DNA of 64,000 nucleotides from Methanobacterium sp964452085 (GTDB lineage Archaea > Methanobacteriota > Methanobacteria > Methanobacteriales > Methanobacteriaceae). The DNA lies in NCBI GenBank assembly GCA_964452085.1, contig CAYVKL010000010.1, positions 4,901 through 68,900 of the forward strand. Direction: 5' to 3'. The notes under the pieces are model-generated. The model searched no databases. It saw only the letters and a list, made by a program, of their open reading frames with translations, and was not told the origin of the DNA. A program made the position numbers and the translations under genes. Every line of letters begins with the position of its first letter. The first letter of the stretch is position 1. Positions 1-9,153 of the stretch are shown here, one piece after another.

Positions 1-1308
1 TGAACGAATTTTACGAATATCATATGCATCAAGTAGGGATATTAAAACATCAATATCCGTGTCAACATAGTACCAGTCTTCAGATTCTGTTCTTGAAAGA
101 AAATCAATTTCCCAACCAAATTTTTGAAGACTCTTTCCCAGGGATATGGCAGTAAAGTAATCCCCTGCAGAACTGTTTTCACCAGTTTCAGTAACTACAA
201 AGGCCACCTTTAAAGGTTTTAAAGAGAATAAGTGATTACAATTTAATTTATCCATCAAAAGTTCCCGGAGCAGCCATTTACCCCATTTTTCCCTGAACAA
301 TCTTATATTATTTAAACGTCGGTTTTTAACTTCTTTTTTATTATTTGATTCCTGCGTACCGAATTCATAGTGGAATAGAACTGCTCTTGGAGAGTAAATA
401 TTTCTGTAACCCTTTTTGTGTAATTTCAAACAAAAATCAACATCTTCATAACCATAAATGTATTCTTCATCCAGGCCGCCCACCTGAAAGTATTTATCTT
501 TTGCAACCAGGAGTGCTGCTGCAGTAACTGCCACCCTTTGTTCATCCACTTCGCCATGGACTTTGAAAGTATCTCCCTTGCTCATATTATGGGGTTTGAT
601 GAAACCATCTTCCTCCCTGAAAGCAATTCCGGTATGCTGAATTTTAAAGGAATTTCTTCTATTATAACGCGACCCAGAGCAGTCCGGGTAAACCAGTTTT
701 GCACCCACAGCACCCACATCATCTGATTGGAGTGCTGATTTCATCATCTGATTTAACCAGCCATAAGTGGGTTCTACGTCGTTGTTCAGGAGGAGTAAAT
801 ATTCTCCCTCTGCAATTTCTGCTGCTTGGTTGTTCGCCCTTGCAAAAGACTCATTATCATTATTTTTAATAATTTTCAGGGGTAAAATACTTGAAACATC
901 CTCTAAAAAAAGCAATGATTCATCCCGAGAGTAATTGTCTACCACTATAATCTCATAGGAAGGATACTGAATTTTTTCCACAAAATTCTCAAACAACTGT
1001 TTTAAATATTTCAAACCATTTCTATTGATAATTATAATTGAAACCATGGGAGAAGTATCATCAAATTTTTCTAATTCAATATTTGAAGAATTTTGATTTA
1101 TTATGCCGTCATATAATTCTTTTTTCTGTGTTTCAGTTAGTTTATAATCCTGTTTAATGGATTCCATTATATTATGTGGTTTGAATTGTTTAACTTTAAG
1201 AACAGTTCTGTGTTTCAAGGAGTTGTAGGAGTCTCTGATAAGATTTCTAAACCTTCTTAGTTCTTCAAAACCTTTTAATTGTCTTAATTTTGGCGGAACC
1301 TTCACCAT
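1..1308 (-). CDS. Glycosyltransferase family 2 protein with second GT domain, 3' end beyond the window
   Basis: The frame is open for all 436 codons from the ATG at 1308 to the window edge, so the C-terminus is missing. A GAGG ribosome site lies just upstream of the ATG. A GT-A fold starts near residue 78 (VSIIIINRNG), with IIVVDNYSRD, the NND metal/nucleotide motif in LLLLNNDVEP near residue 168, and the acceptor-side motif YEDVDFCLKLHKKGYR near 285. From about residue 355 a second domain begins (VAFVVTETGENSSAGDYF), resembling the N-terminal half of a GT4-type transferase. It probably builds a surface polysaccharide or glycan from nucleotide sugars at the cytoplasmic membrane face. The divergent DUF4012/LCP-like gene fits an envelope role. 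The acceptor and sugar cannot be read from sequence. Confidence 0.85.
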   Translation of the reverse strand, partial: MVKVPPKLRQLKGFEELRRFRNLIRDSYNSLKHRTVLKVKQFKPHNIMESIKQDYKLTETQKKELYDGIINQNSSNIELEKFDDTSPMVSIIIINRNGLKYLKQLFENFVEKIQYPSYEIIVVDNYSRDESLLFLEDVSSILPLKIIKNNDNESFARANNQAAEIAEGEYLLLLNNDVEPTYGWLNQMMKSALQSDDVGAVGAKLVYPDCSGSRYNRRNSFKIQHTGIAFREEDGFIKPHNMSKGDTFKVHGEVDEQRVAVTAAALLVAKDKYFQVGGLDEEYIYGYEDVDFCLKLHKKGYRNIYSPRAVLFHYEFGTQESNNKKEVKNRRLNNIRLFREKWGKWLLRELLMDKLNCNHLFSLKPLKVAFVVTETGENSSAGDYFTAISLGKSLQKFGWEIDFLSRTESEDWYYVDTDIDVLISLLDAYDIRKIRS

Positions 1309-1621
1309 AAAACCTCTAGTGGAATCATGAATTTTTTAATAATAATTTATGTTTAATAACACAATCTATTAATATATCTGAGGTTTTTCAGGCATGTAAA
1401 GTTCATGGATGAATAAAATCTATATTTCATATCAATCGTTTCACAACACTTTTTCTTAAAAAAAATATATGATCAACTTTATAATTAATCTAAATTGTTT
1501 TTTTAGGAGATAAAATTGTGAAACATTGTTCAGACACTTAATCACGGAAATCTATTTAACTTATTAAATAAAATCAACCATATTAGGTTTGAAAGATTTA
1601 ATAAGAAGAAATGGTTAAATA
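1309..1621. other. Divergent intergenic region (313 bp)
   Basis: AT-rich spacer between the divergent glycosyltransferase and DUF4012 genes, so it must carry both promoters. One oddity: AGGAGA at 1505-1510 is correctly spaced before a GTG at 1518 that opens only seven codons and stops at 1539-1541. It could be a leader peptide or a chance match. Nothing else gene-like was seen. Confidence 0.5.
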
Positions 1622-2329
1622 ATGTCCAAGAAAATAATAGCCCTCATTATAATGATAATTATCATAATGATCGCAGGATTGGTTATATTTCACTTTTATT
1701 CCGGGGGAAAGGAAAAATTCGAAGGAAACTATAATGTACTACTTTTATGTGTGGATCCCTCTGAACAACGCCCTGGTGTAGGGGCTGTTGATATGGCATT
1801 TGTGGTTAATGTTAATCAGGGAAAAGTGATTAATATGACCCCAGTTTATCCCGGAGGTTTGGCACATCCCACTTTATCCTCCACTGCAGATATGAAAAGT
1901 TATGGGGTGGATAAATATTACCTGCACGATTCTTTGTGGAGTTCTAATGTGGAAACAGGGTCTAAAATAGCCCAGGAAACCGTTGAATACCATACTGGTT
2001 TAAAAACTGATCTGGTGGTCATTGTAACCCCTGAAGCGATAGATGCAATCATCCAAGCCATTGGCCCTATTAATGTAGAAGGTCAGGGTTATATTACCGG
2101 TAATTCTATAAATTTCCTACGAGAGGAACAGAATCAAAACGGTGTGTCAAGGGGTAGTGCTGTTCAGTCTCTGATGGAGGGTCTTAAAAATAAAGCCCAA
2201 CTTCAGAGCAATCGTAAAGTTCTTATAGAAACCGCATCAGCCCAATATACTCAGGGTAACCTTTATGTTATCCCATCTTCTGTATTCCAAGAGTTTGTAG
2301 TTTATGAAGGTATAAACAACTTATTTTGA
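1622..2329 (+). CDS. DUF4012 / LytR-CpsA-Psr-like membrane-anchored protein
   Basis: 235 residues. An uncleaved N-terminal membrane helix (about residues 5-27, mostly Ile/Met) is followed by an extracytoplasmic domain. The pattern NVLLLCVDPSEQRPG, a following strand-rich stretch ending in a Pro/Gly turn, and then YHTGLKTDLVVIVTPEAIDA and AIGPINVEGQG resembles the LCP/DUF4012 fold, whose bacterial members transfer glycopolymers from lipid carriers to the wall. The arginine set of classical LCP enzymes is not obvious, so catalysis is uncertain. It faces a glycosyltransferase and is followed by three surface proteins, which supports an envelope function. The ribosome site before the ATG is weak. 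I assign the family with moderate confidence and do not claim a substrate. Confidence 0.65.
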   Translation: MSKKIIALIIMIIIIMIAGLVIFHFYSGGKEKFEGNYNVLLLCVDPSEQRPGVGAVDMAFVVNVNQGKVINMTPVYPGGLAHPTLSSTADMKSYGVDKYYLHDSLWSSNVETGSKIAQETVEYHTGLKTDLVVIVTPEAIDAIIQAIGPINVEGQGYITGNSINFLREEQNQNGVSRGSAVQSLMEGLKNKAQLQSNRKVLIETASAQYTQGNLYVIPSSVFQEFVVYEGINNLF

Positions 2330-2532
2330 CTATATATCTTCTAAGACAGCATAATCCGAAGAATTAGTTAATTATCTCCCATTTATTTTTATTATAAGAT
2401 TTTGATTCGTTTTTTAAGTCCTGGAAATTGGAAGAAAAACTTTTTTTAAATTATGAAGCATGTTATAACAAACTACTTATAGATTTGTTCATAAATAAAT
2501 TTAATAAAAAAAAATATTATCGGGGGATTATT

Positions 2533-4248
2533 TTGAGTAATAATAAGATGAAGTTAGAATTCATTTTAGTATTATTTGTGGCTATTTTTTTGTGTGGTGC
2601 GGCTTCAGCAGCTACAAACCCAGAACCTGCAAACTCTAGTGCAGTGGTAACGGATCAATCTGCAATTGATGGACACCAAATGGTCTATCAACAGATGGTT
2701 TCAGCTACTGAATATGATATTTACAAGAAAGATCTACACATGGGTACAACAACACAAGTAACTAGTAGTACTATGAATGATTGCAATCCTGATATTTCAG
2801 GCGACATTGTAGTCTGGCAATCTAAAGCTAGCGATGGTAGTGGTAAATGGCAGATCTATTGGAAAGACACCAGCACAAACAATCCAGAAGCATTAGTACA
2901 TGCAAATGAAGGATTTGACCAGATAAATCCTAGTATTTCAGGGAACAATGTAGTATGGCAAGAATATAGTTCGCCAGGTGATGCTGAAACTAACTTTTAT
3001 AAGGATGATTGGGACATCAAAGGATACAATCTAGCTACAAACAGTTTTTATGGTGCTATAGATAACAGTCACCAAGAAGATTGTAACCCTGATATTTCTG
3101 GAGATACAGTTGTATACCAGAAATATTGTCATGTACAGTCATTTCCAAATGATTACTGGACTTATCAAGTCTACAAGACAACATTCGGCACATCAAACCT
3201 AGGAATCAGACTAAAACCTACTGATGTGATCCCTAAAGAGGAACAAAATGCTGTGATTTCTGGAAACAATATAGTATGGCAAGATAGGGGAGTTTATATA
3301 AGTGCATCGGATTATGATATTTGTTACCATAATCTGAGCACAAATGGTGAATTTTGGGTAACACAAACTACTAATCAATGGGATTATGAACCGGCTATAG
3401 CTGGAAACATGGTAGTGTGGACAAAAAATTATTACCTAACCGGTACAGGTACTGATTGGGATATCAAAATGAAAGATATTTCCAATCCTGCCAATCCCGA
3501 AATAACTGTTGCAGGCAGTAGTTATAATCAGAACCTTCCTGCGGTTGGTGTTGATCAATATGGAACATTTGTATCTTATACCGACACCGCCGATGGTTAT
3601 AGTCGGGTTTATTGGAGAAATATGGCTACAGACAATACTTCACCCACAGTAATCAGTACTAACCCCGCCCAGTATGCAGTGAACCTACCTTCAAACCAAG
3701 TGTTCAGAGTCACTTTCAGCGAAGCAATTAAAGCAGCTAATCTCAATCTAGTTGTGCTCAAGACCAGCGCCGGAACAGTGATCGCCACCACTAAAACCAT
3801 AAGCGCCAATGTGCTAACCATCACACCTAATAGTGCCTTAGGTGAGGCTAAGTACCTATTACTATTGTATGCAGGTTGTGTAACTGATCTAGCTGGTAAT
3901 CCGACAGCTGCGCTAAGTAGAACTTACGGTGTGGGAGCCCAGCCTTATGTAACCAGCACTGATCCAGCCAATTATGCCGTCAACGTGGCCAGAAACAAAG
4001 TAATCACAGTCACCTTCAACGAACCCATCGTGGCCAAGTACCTTACCCTGGTTTACCTTAAAACCAATACTGGAACAGTAATCACCGCCATTAAAAGCGT
4101 CAGCGGAAACACACTAACCATCACACCCAGCACCACACTTGCTGCAGGGACTAGATACATGGTAATGATCTATTCCTTCGCTGTCACTGACCTGGCAGGT
4201 AACTCCAATATGAACAAAGCTTTCAGCTTCACCACCGGTGCAACCTAA
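2533..4248 (+). CDS. Secreted beta-propeller protein with paired C-terminal SbsA-like Ig domains
   Basis: I place the start at TTG 2533, five bases after GGGGGA. It gives a clean Sec signal peptide (charged SNNKMK, hydrophobic core, cleavage after AASA). The mature protein has at least five propeller-like repeats with the core D/SISGxxVVWQ, of the TolB/WD40-like surface type. Two Ig-like domains of the SbsA/Big_5 type follow; the first starts with STNPAQYAVNLPSNQV near residue 375 and the second with STDPANYAVNVARNKV. The chain stops at FTTGAT with no LPXTG-like motif, membrane helix or pseudomurein-binding repeat. It is a paralogue of 7372-9051 and shares its C-terminal pair with 4494-7022. 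Likely an adhesin-like surface protein; ligand unknown. An earlier in-frame TTG at 2428 lacks a ribosome site. Confidence 0.8.
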   Translation: MSNNKMKLEFILVLFVAIFLCGAASAATNPEPANSSAVVTDQSAIDGHQMVYQQMVSATEYDIYKKDLHMGTTTQVTSSTMNDCNPDISGDIVVWQSKASDGSGKWQIYWKDTSTNNPEALVHANEGFDQINPSISGNNVVWQEYSSPGDAETNFYKDDWDIKGYNLATNSFYGAIDNSHQEDCNPDISGDTVVYQKYCHVQSFPNDYWTYQVYKTTFGTSNLGIRLKPTDVIPKEEQNAVISGNNIVWQDRGVYISASDYDICYHNLSTNGEFWVTQTTNQWDYEPAIAGNMVVWTKNYYLTGTGTDWDIKMKDISNPANPEITVAGSSYNQNLPAVGVDQYGTFVSYTDTADGYSRVYWRNMATDNTSPTVISTNPAQYAVNLPSNQVFRVTFSEAIKAANLNLVVLKTSAGTVIATTKTISANVLTITPNSALGEAKYLLLLYAGCVTDLAGNPTAALSRTYGVGAQPYVTSTDPANYAVNVARNKVITVTFNEPIVAKYLTLVYLKTNTGTVITAIKSVSGNTLTITPSTTLAAGTRYMVMIYSFAVTDLAGNSNMNKAFSFTTGAT

Positions 4249-4280
4249 AAAAAACCTCTTAATTTAACTTAAACAACCCC

Positions 4281-4297
4281 TTTTTCTTTTTTTTATT
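4281..4297 (+). terminator. T-rich archaeal terminator after the first propeller gene
   Basis: T5-C-T8 follows the stop at 4248 by about 33 bases, without a strong GC hairpin, as is usual for archaeal intrinsic termination. Confidence 0.5.
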
Positions 4298-4421
4298 TAG
4301 GATGGAGTCCTCTGCCCCTTTTTTTACTTTTTTGGTTTGAGCATAATCATATTATTCTAAATAGTGGGGTGGAGAAAAAAATAGAAATTTTTTATAGCAA
4401 GTAAAATAAAAAACAATGTGT

Positions 4422-4464
<43 letters not shown>

Positions 4465-4493
4465 TTCTGTTAAGAGAGGGGGAAATAATTAAA

Positions 4494-7022
4494 ATGATTT
4501 TTATAAAGCAAAAAACTTGTATATTTTTGGCTGTTTTTATTTTTTGTTTAATAATTTTCGGCGGATCGTCCAGTGCGACAACTATTAACGTTAGTCCCGG
4601 GACGGGTACTATTCAAGCTGCTGTTACCGGTGCCAGTGCCGGTGACACATTAAACTTGTCGGCGGGTACTTATAATGATCATGCTGTGACGCTGAATAAG
4701 AATTTAATCATCCAAGGGCCAACTGTGGCCAGTGGAAATCCACCTACAGCGGTGATTGATGCCCAAACAAGTGGAAGAATATTCTATGTCAATCCTGATG
4801 TGACTGTGACCCTGCAGTACTTACTTTTGAAAAATGGATACAGTGATGAAGAGGGTGGTGCGGTATGTAATCAGGGTAATATAACTATTAACTCTTGCAG
4901 ATTCACCAACAACAATGCAGATTCAGGTGGTGGGGCAATCACTAATGAATTTGGTACTTCTAAGGTTACCAATAGTACTTTCACCAGTAACAACGCACCA
5001 AGTAATGATGGAGGAGCCTTCTACAATTATTTTGGTAATGCTTCTATTGCCGACTGCAACTTCACCAGCAACACAGCAAACAATCATGGTGGAGCCATTT
5101 ACAATTATGAAGGCACTGTCAATTTGACTAATTCCAATGTATACAATAACAACGCAAAGAATGGTGGTGGAATCTACAATGCGGATAATATGACTTTGAC
5201 TGGTTCTGGGGTATACAACAACACCTCAAACATTAATGGTGGTGGAATCTACAATTACGGTACTATGACTTTGACTAGTTTCTCCAAGGTATACAAAAAC
5301 ACCGCAAACAATCATGGTGGTGGAATCTCCAATGGTGGTACTATAAATTTGACAGGGTCCAGTGTCTACAACAACACCGCAATAACTAATTTTGGTGGTG
5401 GAATCTACAATGTTGGTACTATAAATTTGACTGTTTCAAATGTATGCAACAACACCGCAAATGATGGTGGTGGAATCTGCAATTACGGTACTATGACTTT
5501 AACCAATTCCAATATATACCAAAACACAGCAACTTATGGTGGTGGAATCTACAATGAGGGTACTACGATTTTGACTGGTTCCAATGTATACAACAACACC
5601 GCAACAAGTCTTTTAACAAATAGTGGTGGTGGAGGAATCTGCAATTATGGTAGTGGTACTATGAATTTAACTGGTTCCAGTGTATACCAAAACACCGCCT
5701 GGAGTGATGGTGGTGGAATCTACAGTGATGGTGGTGCTGTGAATTTAACCAATTCCAATGTATACCAAAACACCGCAACAAATGATGATGGTGGTGGAAT
5801 CCACAATGTTGGTACTATGACTTTGACCAATTCCAATGTATCCGGAAACACCGCAGCTTTTGCTGGTGGAATCTACAATGGTGGTATTATGACTTTGAAT
5901 GGTTCCGCTGTAGGTTACAACACCGCATATGATGGTGGTGGAATCTATAATCAGGGTTTTATGACTTTGAGGTTCTGCAGAATAGTTGTAAATACTGCAC
6001 TTTCTGGCACTGATATTTTAAGTGATTCTGGTTCAGTGGATGCTGCGCTTAACTGGTGGGGTTCCAATTCAGACCCCAGCAGTAAAGTCTATGGTACTGT
6101 AACTGTTACTCCTTGGCTGGTTTTAAATTTGACTGCTAATCCAACCCTTATCAAAAATGGGGGCACATCCAATATAACAGCTGACTTATTACACGATTCA
6201 AATGGAGGATACCATGATCCGGTAAGTGGTCATGTTCCCGACGGGAGTCTAGTAATTTTTGCCACCACAAAAGGCACAATAAACAGTCCAGTAATGATAG
6301 GTAATGGGGCTGCAAAGGCTACTTTAACTGGTGGTACGGTTAGTGGTGTTGCCGATGTTTCATCAACCGTTGATAGTCAGACTGTTCACACATCAGTTAC
6401 CATTGACGCCACAGCACCTACGGTAAGCAGTACTAATCCAGCTCAATATGCGGTGAACTTACCCTCAAATCAAGTGTTTACAGTTACTTTCAGTGAAGCA
6501 ATTAAAGCAGGTAATCTCAATTTGGTTGTGCTTAAAACCAGCACCGGAACATTAATCACCACCACTAAAAGCATTACTGGTAGTGTGCTGACTATAACAC
6601 CTACCAGTGCCTTAGGTGAGGCCAAATATCTGTTAATGTTGTATGCAGGTTGTGTGACTGATCTAGCAGGTAATCCCGCAGCAGCAACCACCAGAACTTA
6701 CAGCGTAGGTAGTGGTCCTGTTGTAACGGTTACGGATCCAGTGAACTATGCAGTGAACGTAGCAAGAAATAAAGTGATCACAGCCACTTTCAATGAACCA
6801 ATACTAGCAAAGTACCTTACTTTGGTTTACCTTAAAACCACTACGGGAATCATAATCCCCACCACAAAAAGTGTCAGTGGAAGCGTGTTAACCATCACCC
6901 CAACCAGTACACTTGCCGCTGGAACACGATACCTAGTGATGATCTACTACTTTGCTGTAACCGACATATCTGGAAACCCCAACGTAAACAAAGCCATAAG
7001 CTTCACCACAGGCGCAACCTAA
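4494..7022 (+). CDS. Adhesin-like protein: right-handed parallel beta-helix plus paired SbsA-like Ig domains
   Basis: 842 residues. The signal peptide ends near SSSATT. From about residue 30 to 530 runs a polymorphic beta-helix of roughly 20-30-residue coils with recurring GGGIYN and NVYNNTA motifs, as in the adhesin-like proteins abundant in Methanobrevibacter and Methanobacterium. A linker Ig-like domain follows (NLTANPTLIKNGGTSNITAD; the family has this as an invasin/Big_1-like element). The last about 200 residues are two SbsA-like domains very close to those of the neighbouring propeller proteins. It ends in FTTGAT without an obvious wall or membrane anchor. The ribosome site GAGGGGGAAA precedes the ATG, and the (ACTA)n tract lies upstream. 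It probably binds host, syntrophic partner or surface glycans; this is inference. Confidence 0.85.
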   Translation: MIFIKQKTCIFLAVFIFCLIIFGGSSSATTINVSPGTGTIQAAVTGASAGDTLNLSAGTYNDHAVTLNKNLIIQGPTVASGNPPTAVIDAQTSGRIFYVNPDVTVTLQYLLLKNGYSDEEGGAVCNQGNITINSCRFTNNNADSGGGAITNEFGTSKVTNSTFTSNNAPSNDGGAFYNYFGNASIADCNFTSNTANNHGGAIYNYEGTVNLTNSNVYNNNAKNGGGIYNADNMTLTGSGVYNNTSNINGGGIYNYGTMTLTSFSKVYKNTANNHGGGISNGGTINLTGSSVYNNTAITNFGGGIYNVGTINLTVSNVCNNTANDGGGICNYGTMTLTNSNIYQNTATYGGGIYNEGTTILTGSNVYNNTATSLLTNSGGGGICNYGSGTMNLTGSSVYQNTAWSDGGGIYSDGGAVNLTNSNVYQNTATNDDGGGIHNVGTMTLTNSNVSGNTAAFAGGIYNGGIMTLNGSAVGYNTAYDGGGIYNQGFMTLRFCRIVVNTALSGTDILSDSGSVDAALNWWGSNSDPSSKVYGTVTVTPWLVLNLTANPTLIKNGGTSNITADLLHDSNGGYHDPVSGHVPDGSLVIFATTKGTINSPVMIGNGAAKATLTGGTVSGVADVSSTVDSQTVHTSVTIDATAPTVSSTNPAQYAVNLPSNQVFTVTFSEAIKAGNLNLVVLKTSTGTLITTTKSITGSVLTITPTSALGEAKYLLMLYAGCVTDLAGNPAAATTRTYSVGSGPVVTVTDPVNYAVNVARNKVITATFNEPILAKYLTLVYLKTTTGIIIPTTKSVSGSVLTITPTSTLAAGTRYLVMIYYFAVTDISGNPNVNKAISFTTGAT

Positions 7023-7371
7023 AAAAAATAACCTCCCTATTTTTTCTTTTTACTCTTGTTAATTCATCTCAGCCTATCCAACAGAAAATATCCATTTGTT
7101 CTAAATGTTACTTCTAGGCATAATACTCTCTTAAAAAGTCAAATACATCCTTTGAATTCTTTAAAATGAATTTAGTGACGTATTCATTTCATTATAAATC
7201 AATATAATACAAGATATTGGTTTAATCTTATTATAAATTTTTTATAAACACAAAATTTTATCAAATTTATCATGTTCCTGTCGAATGATAATATAAAACA
7301 TAATAATTACATAATAGTATATTATAGTGAGTACAAAATATCAAGTAATAATAAAAAAAGGGGGAGGGGTA
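7023..7371 (+). promoter_or_regulatory. Intergenic region with T-rich terminator and promoter of the second propeller gene
   Basis: 349 bp without a gene. TTTTTTCTTTT at 7040-7050 should terminate the upstream gene. Two TATA-like stretches precede the next gene: TTATAAATTTTTTATAAA at 7231-7248 and TAGTATATTATAG at 7314-7326. The second would give a short leader ending at GGGGAGGGG (7361-7369) just before the ATG. Confidence 0.45.
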
Positions 7372-9051
7372 ATGAGGAAAAGTGTGATTTTATTAGGAAC
7401 TTTTTTTATGGTCTTAATGCTTGCTGGCGCTGTTTCAGCAACCACAGAAGCACAACCAGCATACACTTATGCCGTGGAAACGGATAATTCCGCAATAGAC
7501 GGCCACAACATAGTCTATGAAAAAAAATATTCAGACACCGACTATGATATCTACAAGACGGACCTAACCACTGGTTCAACAACACCCGTAACTTCGAGTG
7601 GTAGGAATGATCGGTATCCAGATATTTCCGGAAATATTGTAGTCTGGCAAGGCCAAGCTGTCGGTGGTAAATGGCAAATTTATTGGAGAGACACAAGCAC
7701 ACCCAATTCAGAAGCATTAGTGCATCCAGATGCAAATGATCAGATAAATCCCAGTATTTCAGGAAATTTGATAGTATGGCAACAATATTGGTCAGCTGCT
7801 GATGACGATACTGGTGGTGTCCTGGCTGATTATGACATTGAAGGATACGACCTAGCTACAAATACTTACTATCCAAATATAGCATGTAACGTTCAGTTTG
7901 AAGGTTTCCCTGATATTTCTGGAGGTACTGTAGTATACAATAAATATGAAAATCTGGGAACAGTACCTTCGCCAGATTGGCACTGGCAAGTCTACAAAAC
8001 CTTTTTCAACTATGTTAACGTAGGGAGCAAAATAAGTGCGAGCTATAATGACCAGCTTTATCCAGTGGTATCATCTACCGGGAAAGCAGCTTGGCAAGAA
8101 ATGATTGCTGGTGACTATGATATTCATTGGGTAGATGATGTATGGGCTGCAAGTCCAATCATACACGAAGAAATGACAGTAGGAACCCATGATATGAATG
8201 CTGCACTTAGCGGAAATATCCTCGCGTGGAGACAACAATACAGTTCCAGCAGTTCAGATTATGACATTAAAATGAAAGATATTTCCAGCAGTGCTAATCC
8301 AAAAATAAATGTTGAGAGTAGTGTAAATAATCAGCTTAGTCCTGCAGTTGGTACAGACGGATATGGAAAATTCGTATCTTATACTGACACAAGAGCAAGC
8401 GATGGATTTAACCGGGTTTATTGGCGGAACATGGATAGTATTATACCTATTGTATCCAGCACTAATCCAGCTCAGTATGCAGTGAATTTACCATCAAATC
8501 AAGTATTTACAGTTACCTTCAGCGAACCGATTTTGGCTAAAAATCTTAATTTAATTATACTGAAAACTAGCACAGGAACAGTAATCCCCACCACCAAAAG
8601 CATTAGTGGCAACATATTAACCATCACACCCACCAGCGCATTAGCTGAGGCCAAATATCTATTACTCATCTATTCCGGTTCAATAACCGACTACGCAAAC
8701 AACAACGTAGCAACACAATCCAGAACATACAGTGTAGGAACCTCACCATACGCAACCAGTACCGATCCAGTGAACTACGCAGTTAACGTGGCAAGAAACA
8801 AAGTAATCACAGTCAGCTTCAACGAAGCCATCGTGGCGAAATACCTCACCCTGGTCTACCTTAAAACAACCTCTGGAGTTATAATATCTGCTACTAAAAG
8901 TGTTGTTGGAAACGTGTTATTCATCACACCCACCAGTCCACTTGCCGCAGGCACAAGATACCTACTGATGATCTACACCTTCGCAGTAACCGACCTAGCA
9001 GGAAACCCCAACATAAACAAAGCCATAAGCTTCACCACAGGCGCAACCTAA
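7372..9051 (+). CDS. Secreted beta-propeller protein with paired SbsA-like Ig domains (paralogue)
   Basis: The start is ATG 7372, directly after GGGGAGGGG, giving a typical signal peptide (MRKSVILLGTFFMVLMLAGA, cleavage after VSA). The 559-residue product repeats the architecture of 2533-4248: propeller-like repeats with DISGNIVVWQ, SISGNLIVWQ and DISGGTVVYN, then two SbsA-like Ig domains beginning STNPAQYAVNLPSNQV and STDPVNYAVNVARNKV, ending FTTGAT. The N-terminal halves of the paralogues have diverged more than the C-terminal pair, which suggests that the pair is a common surface module or is homogenised by recombination. Role: surface protein of unknown ligand. A TTG at 7327 is in frame but would disrupt the signal peptide. 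Confidence 0.8.
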   Translation: MRKSVILLGTFFMVLMLAGAVSATTEAQPAYTYAVETDNSAIDGHNIVYEKKYSDTDYDIYKTDLTTGSTTPVTSSGRNDRYPDISGNIVVWQGQAVGGKWQIYWRDTSTPNSEALVHPDANDQINPSISGNLIVWQQYWSAADDDTGGVLADYDIEGYDLATNTYYPNIACNVQFEGFPDISGGTVVYNKYENLGTVPSPDWHWQVYKTFFNYVNVGSKISASYNDQLYPVVSSTGKAAWQEMIAGDYDIHWVDDVWAASPIIHEEMTVGTHDMNAALSGNILAWRQQYSSSSSDYDIKMKDISSSANPKINVESSVNNQLSPAVGTDGYGKFVSYTDTRASDGFNRVYWRNMDSIIPIVSSTNPAQYAVNLPSNQVFTVTFSEPILAKNLNLIILKTSTGTVIPTTKSISGNILTITPTSALAEAKYLLLIYSGSITDYANNNVATQSRTYSVGTSPYATSTDPVNYAVNVARNKVITVSFNEAIVAKYLTLVYLKTTSGVIISATKSVVGNVLFITPTSPLAAGTRYLLMIYTFAVTDLAGNPNINKAISFTTGAT

Positions 9052-9056
9052 AAATC

Positions 9057-9079
9057 CTCTTCTTTTTTTCTCTTTTTTT
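9057..9079 (+). terminator. T-rich terminator after the second propeller gene
   Basis: Three T runs directly after the stop at 9051. The region is convergent with cdc6, whose stop is at 9154. Confidence 0.5.
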
Positions 9080-9153
9080 AAAAAAATAAGTCCTGTTGGA
9101 GAAAAAATAAAATCTGAAAATTGCCAAAAAATGGCAATAAAATATGATTTAAG

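Noticed and set aside
345..726. Two plus-strand frames at the left end
   Set aside because: They are shadows of the glycosyltransferase gene, whose minus-strand frame is open throughout.
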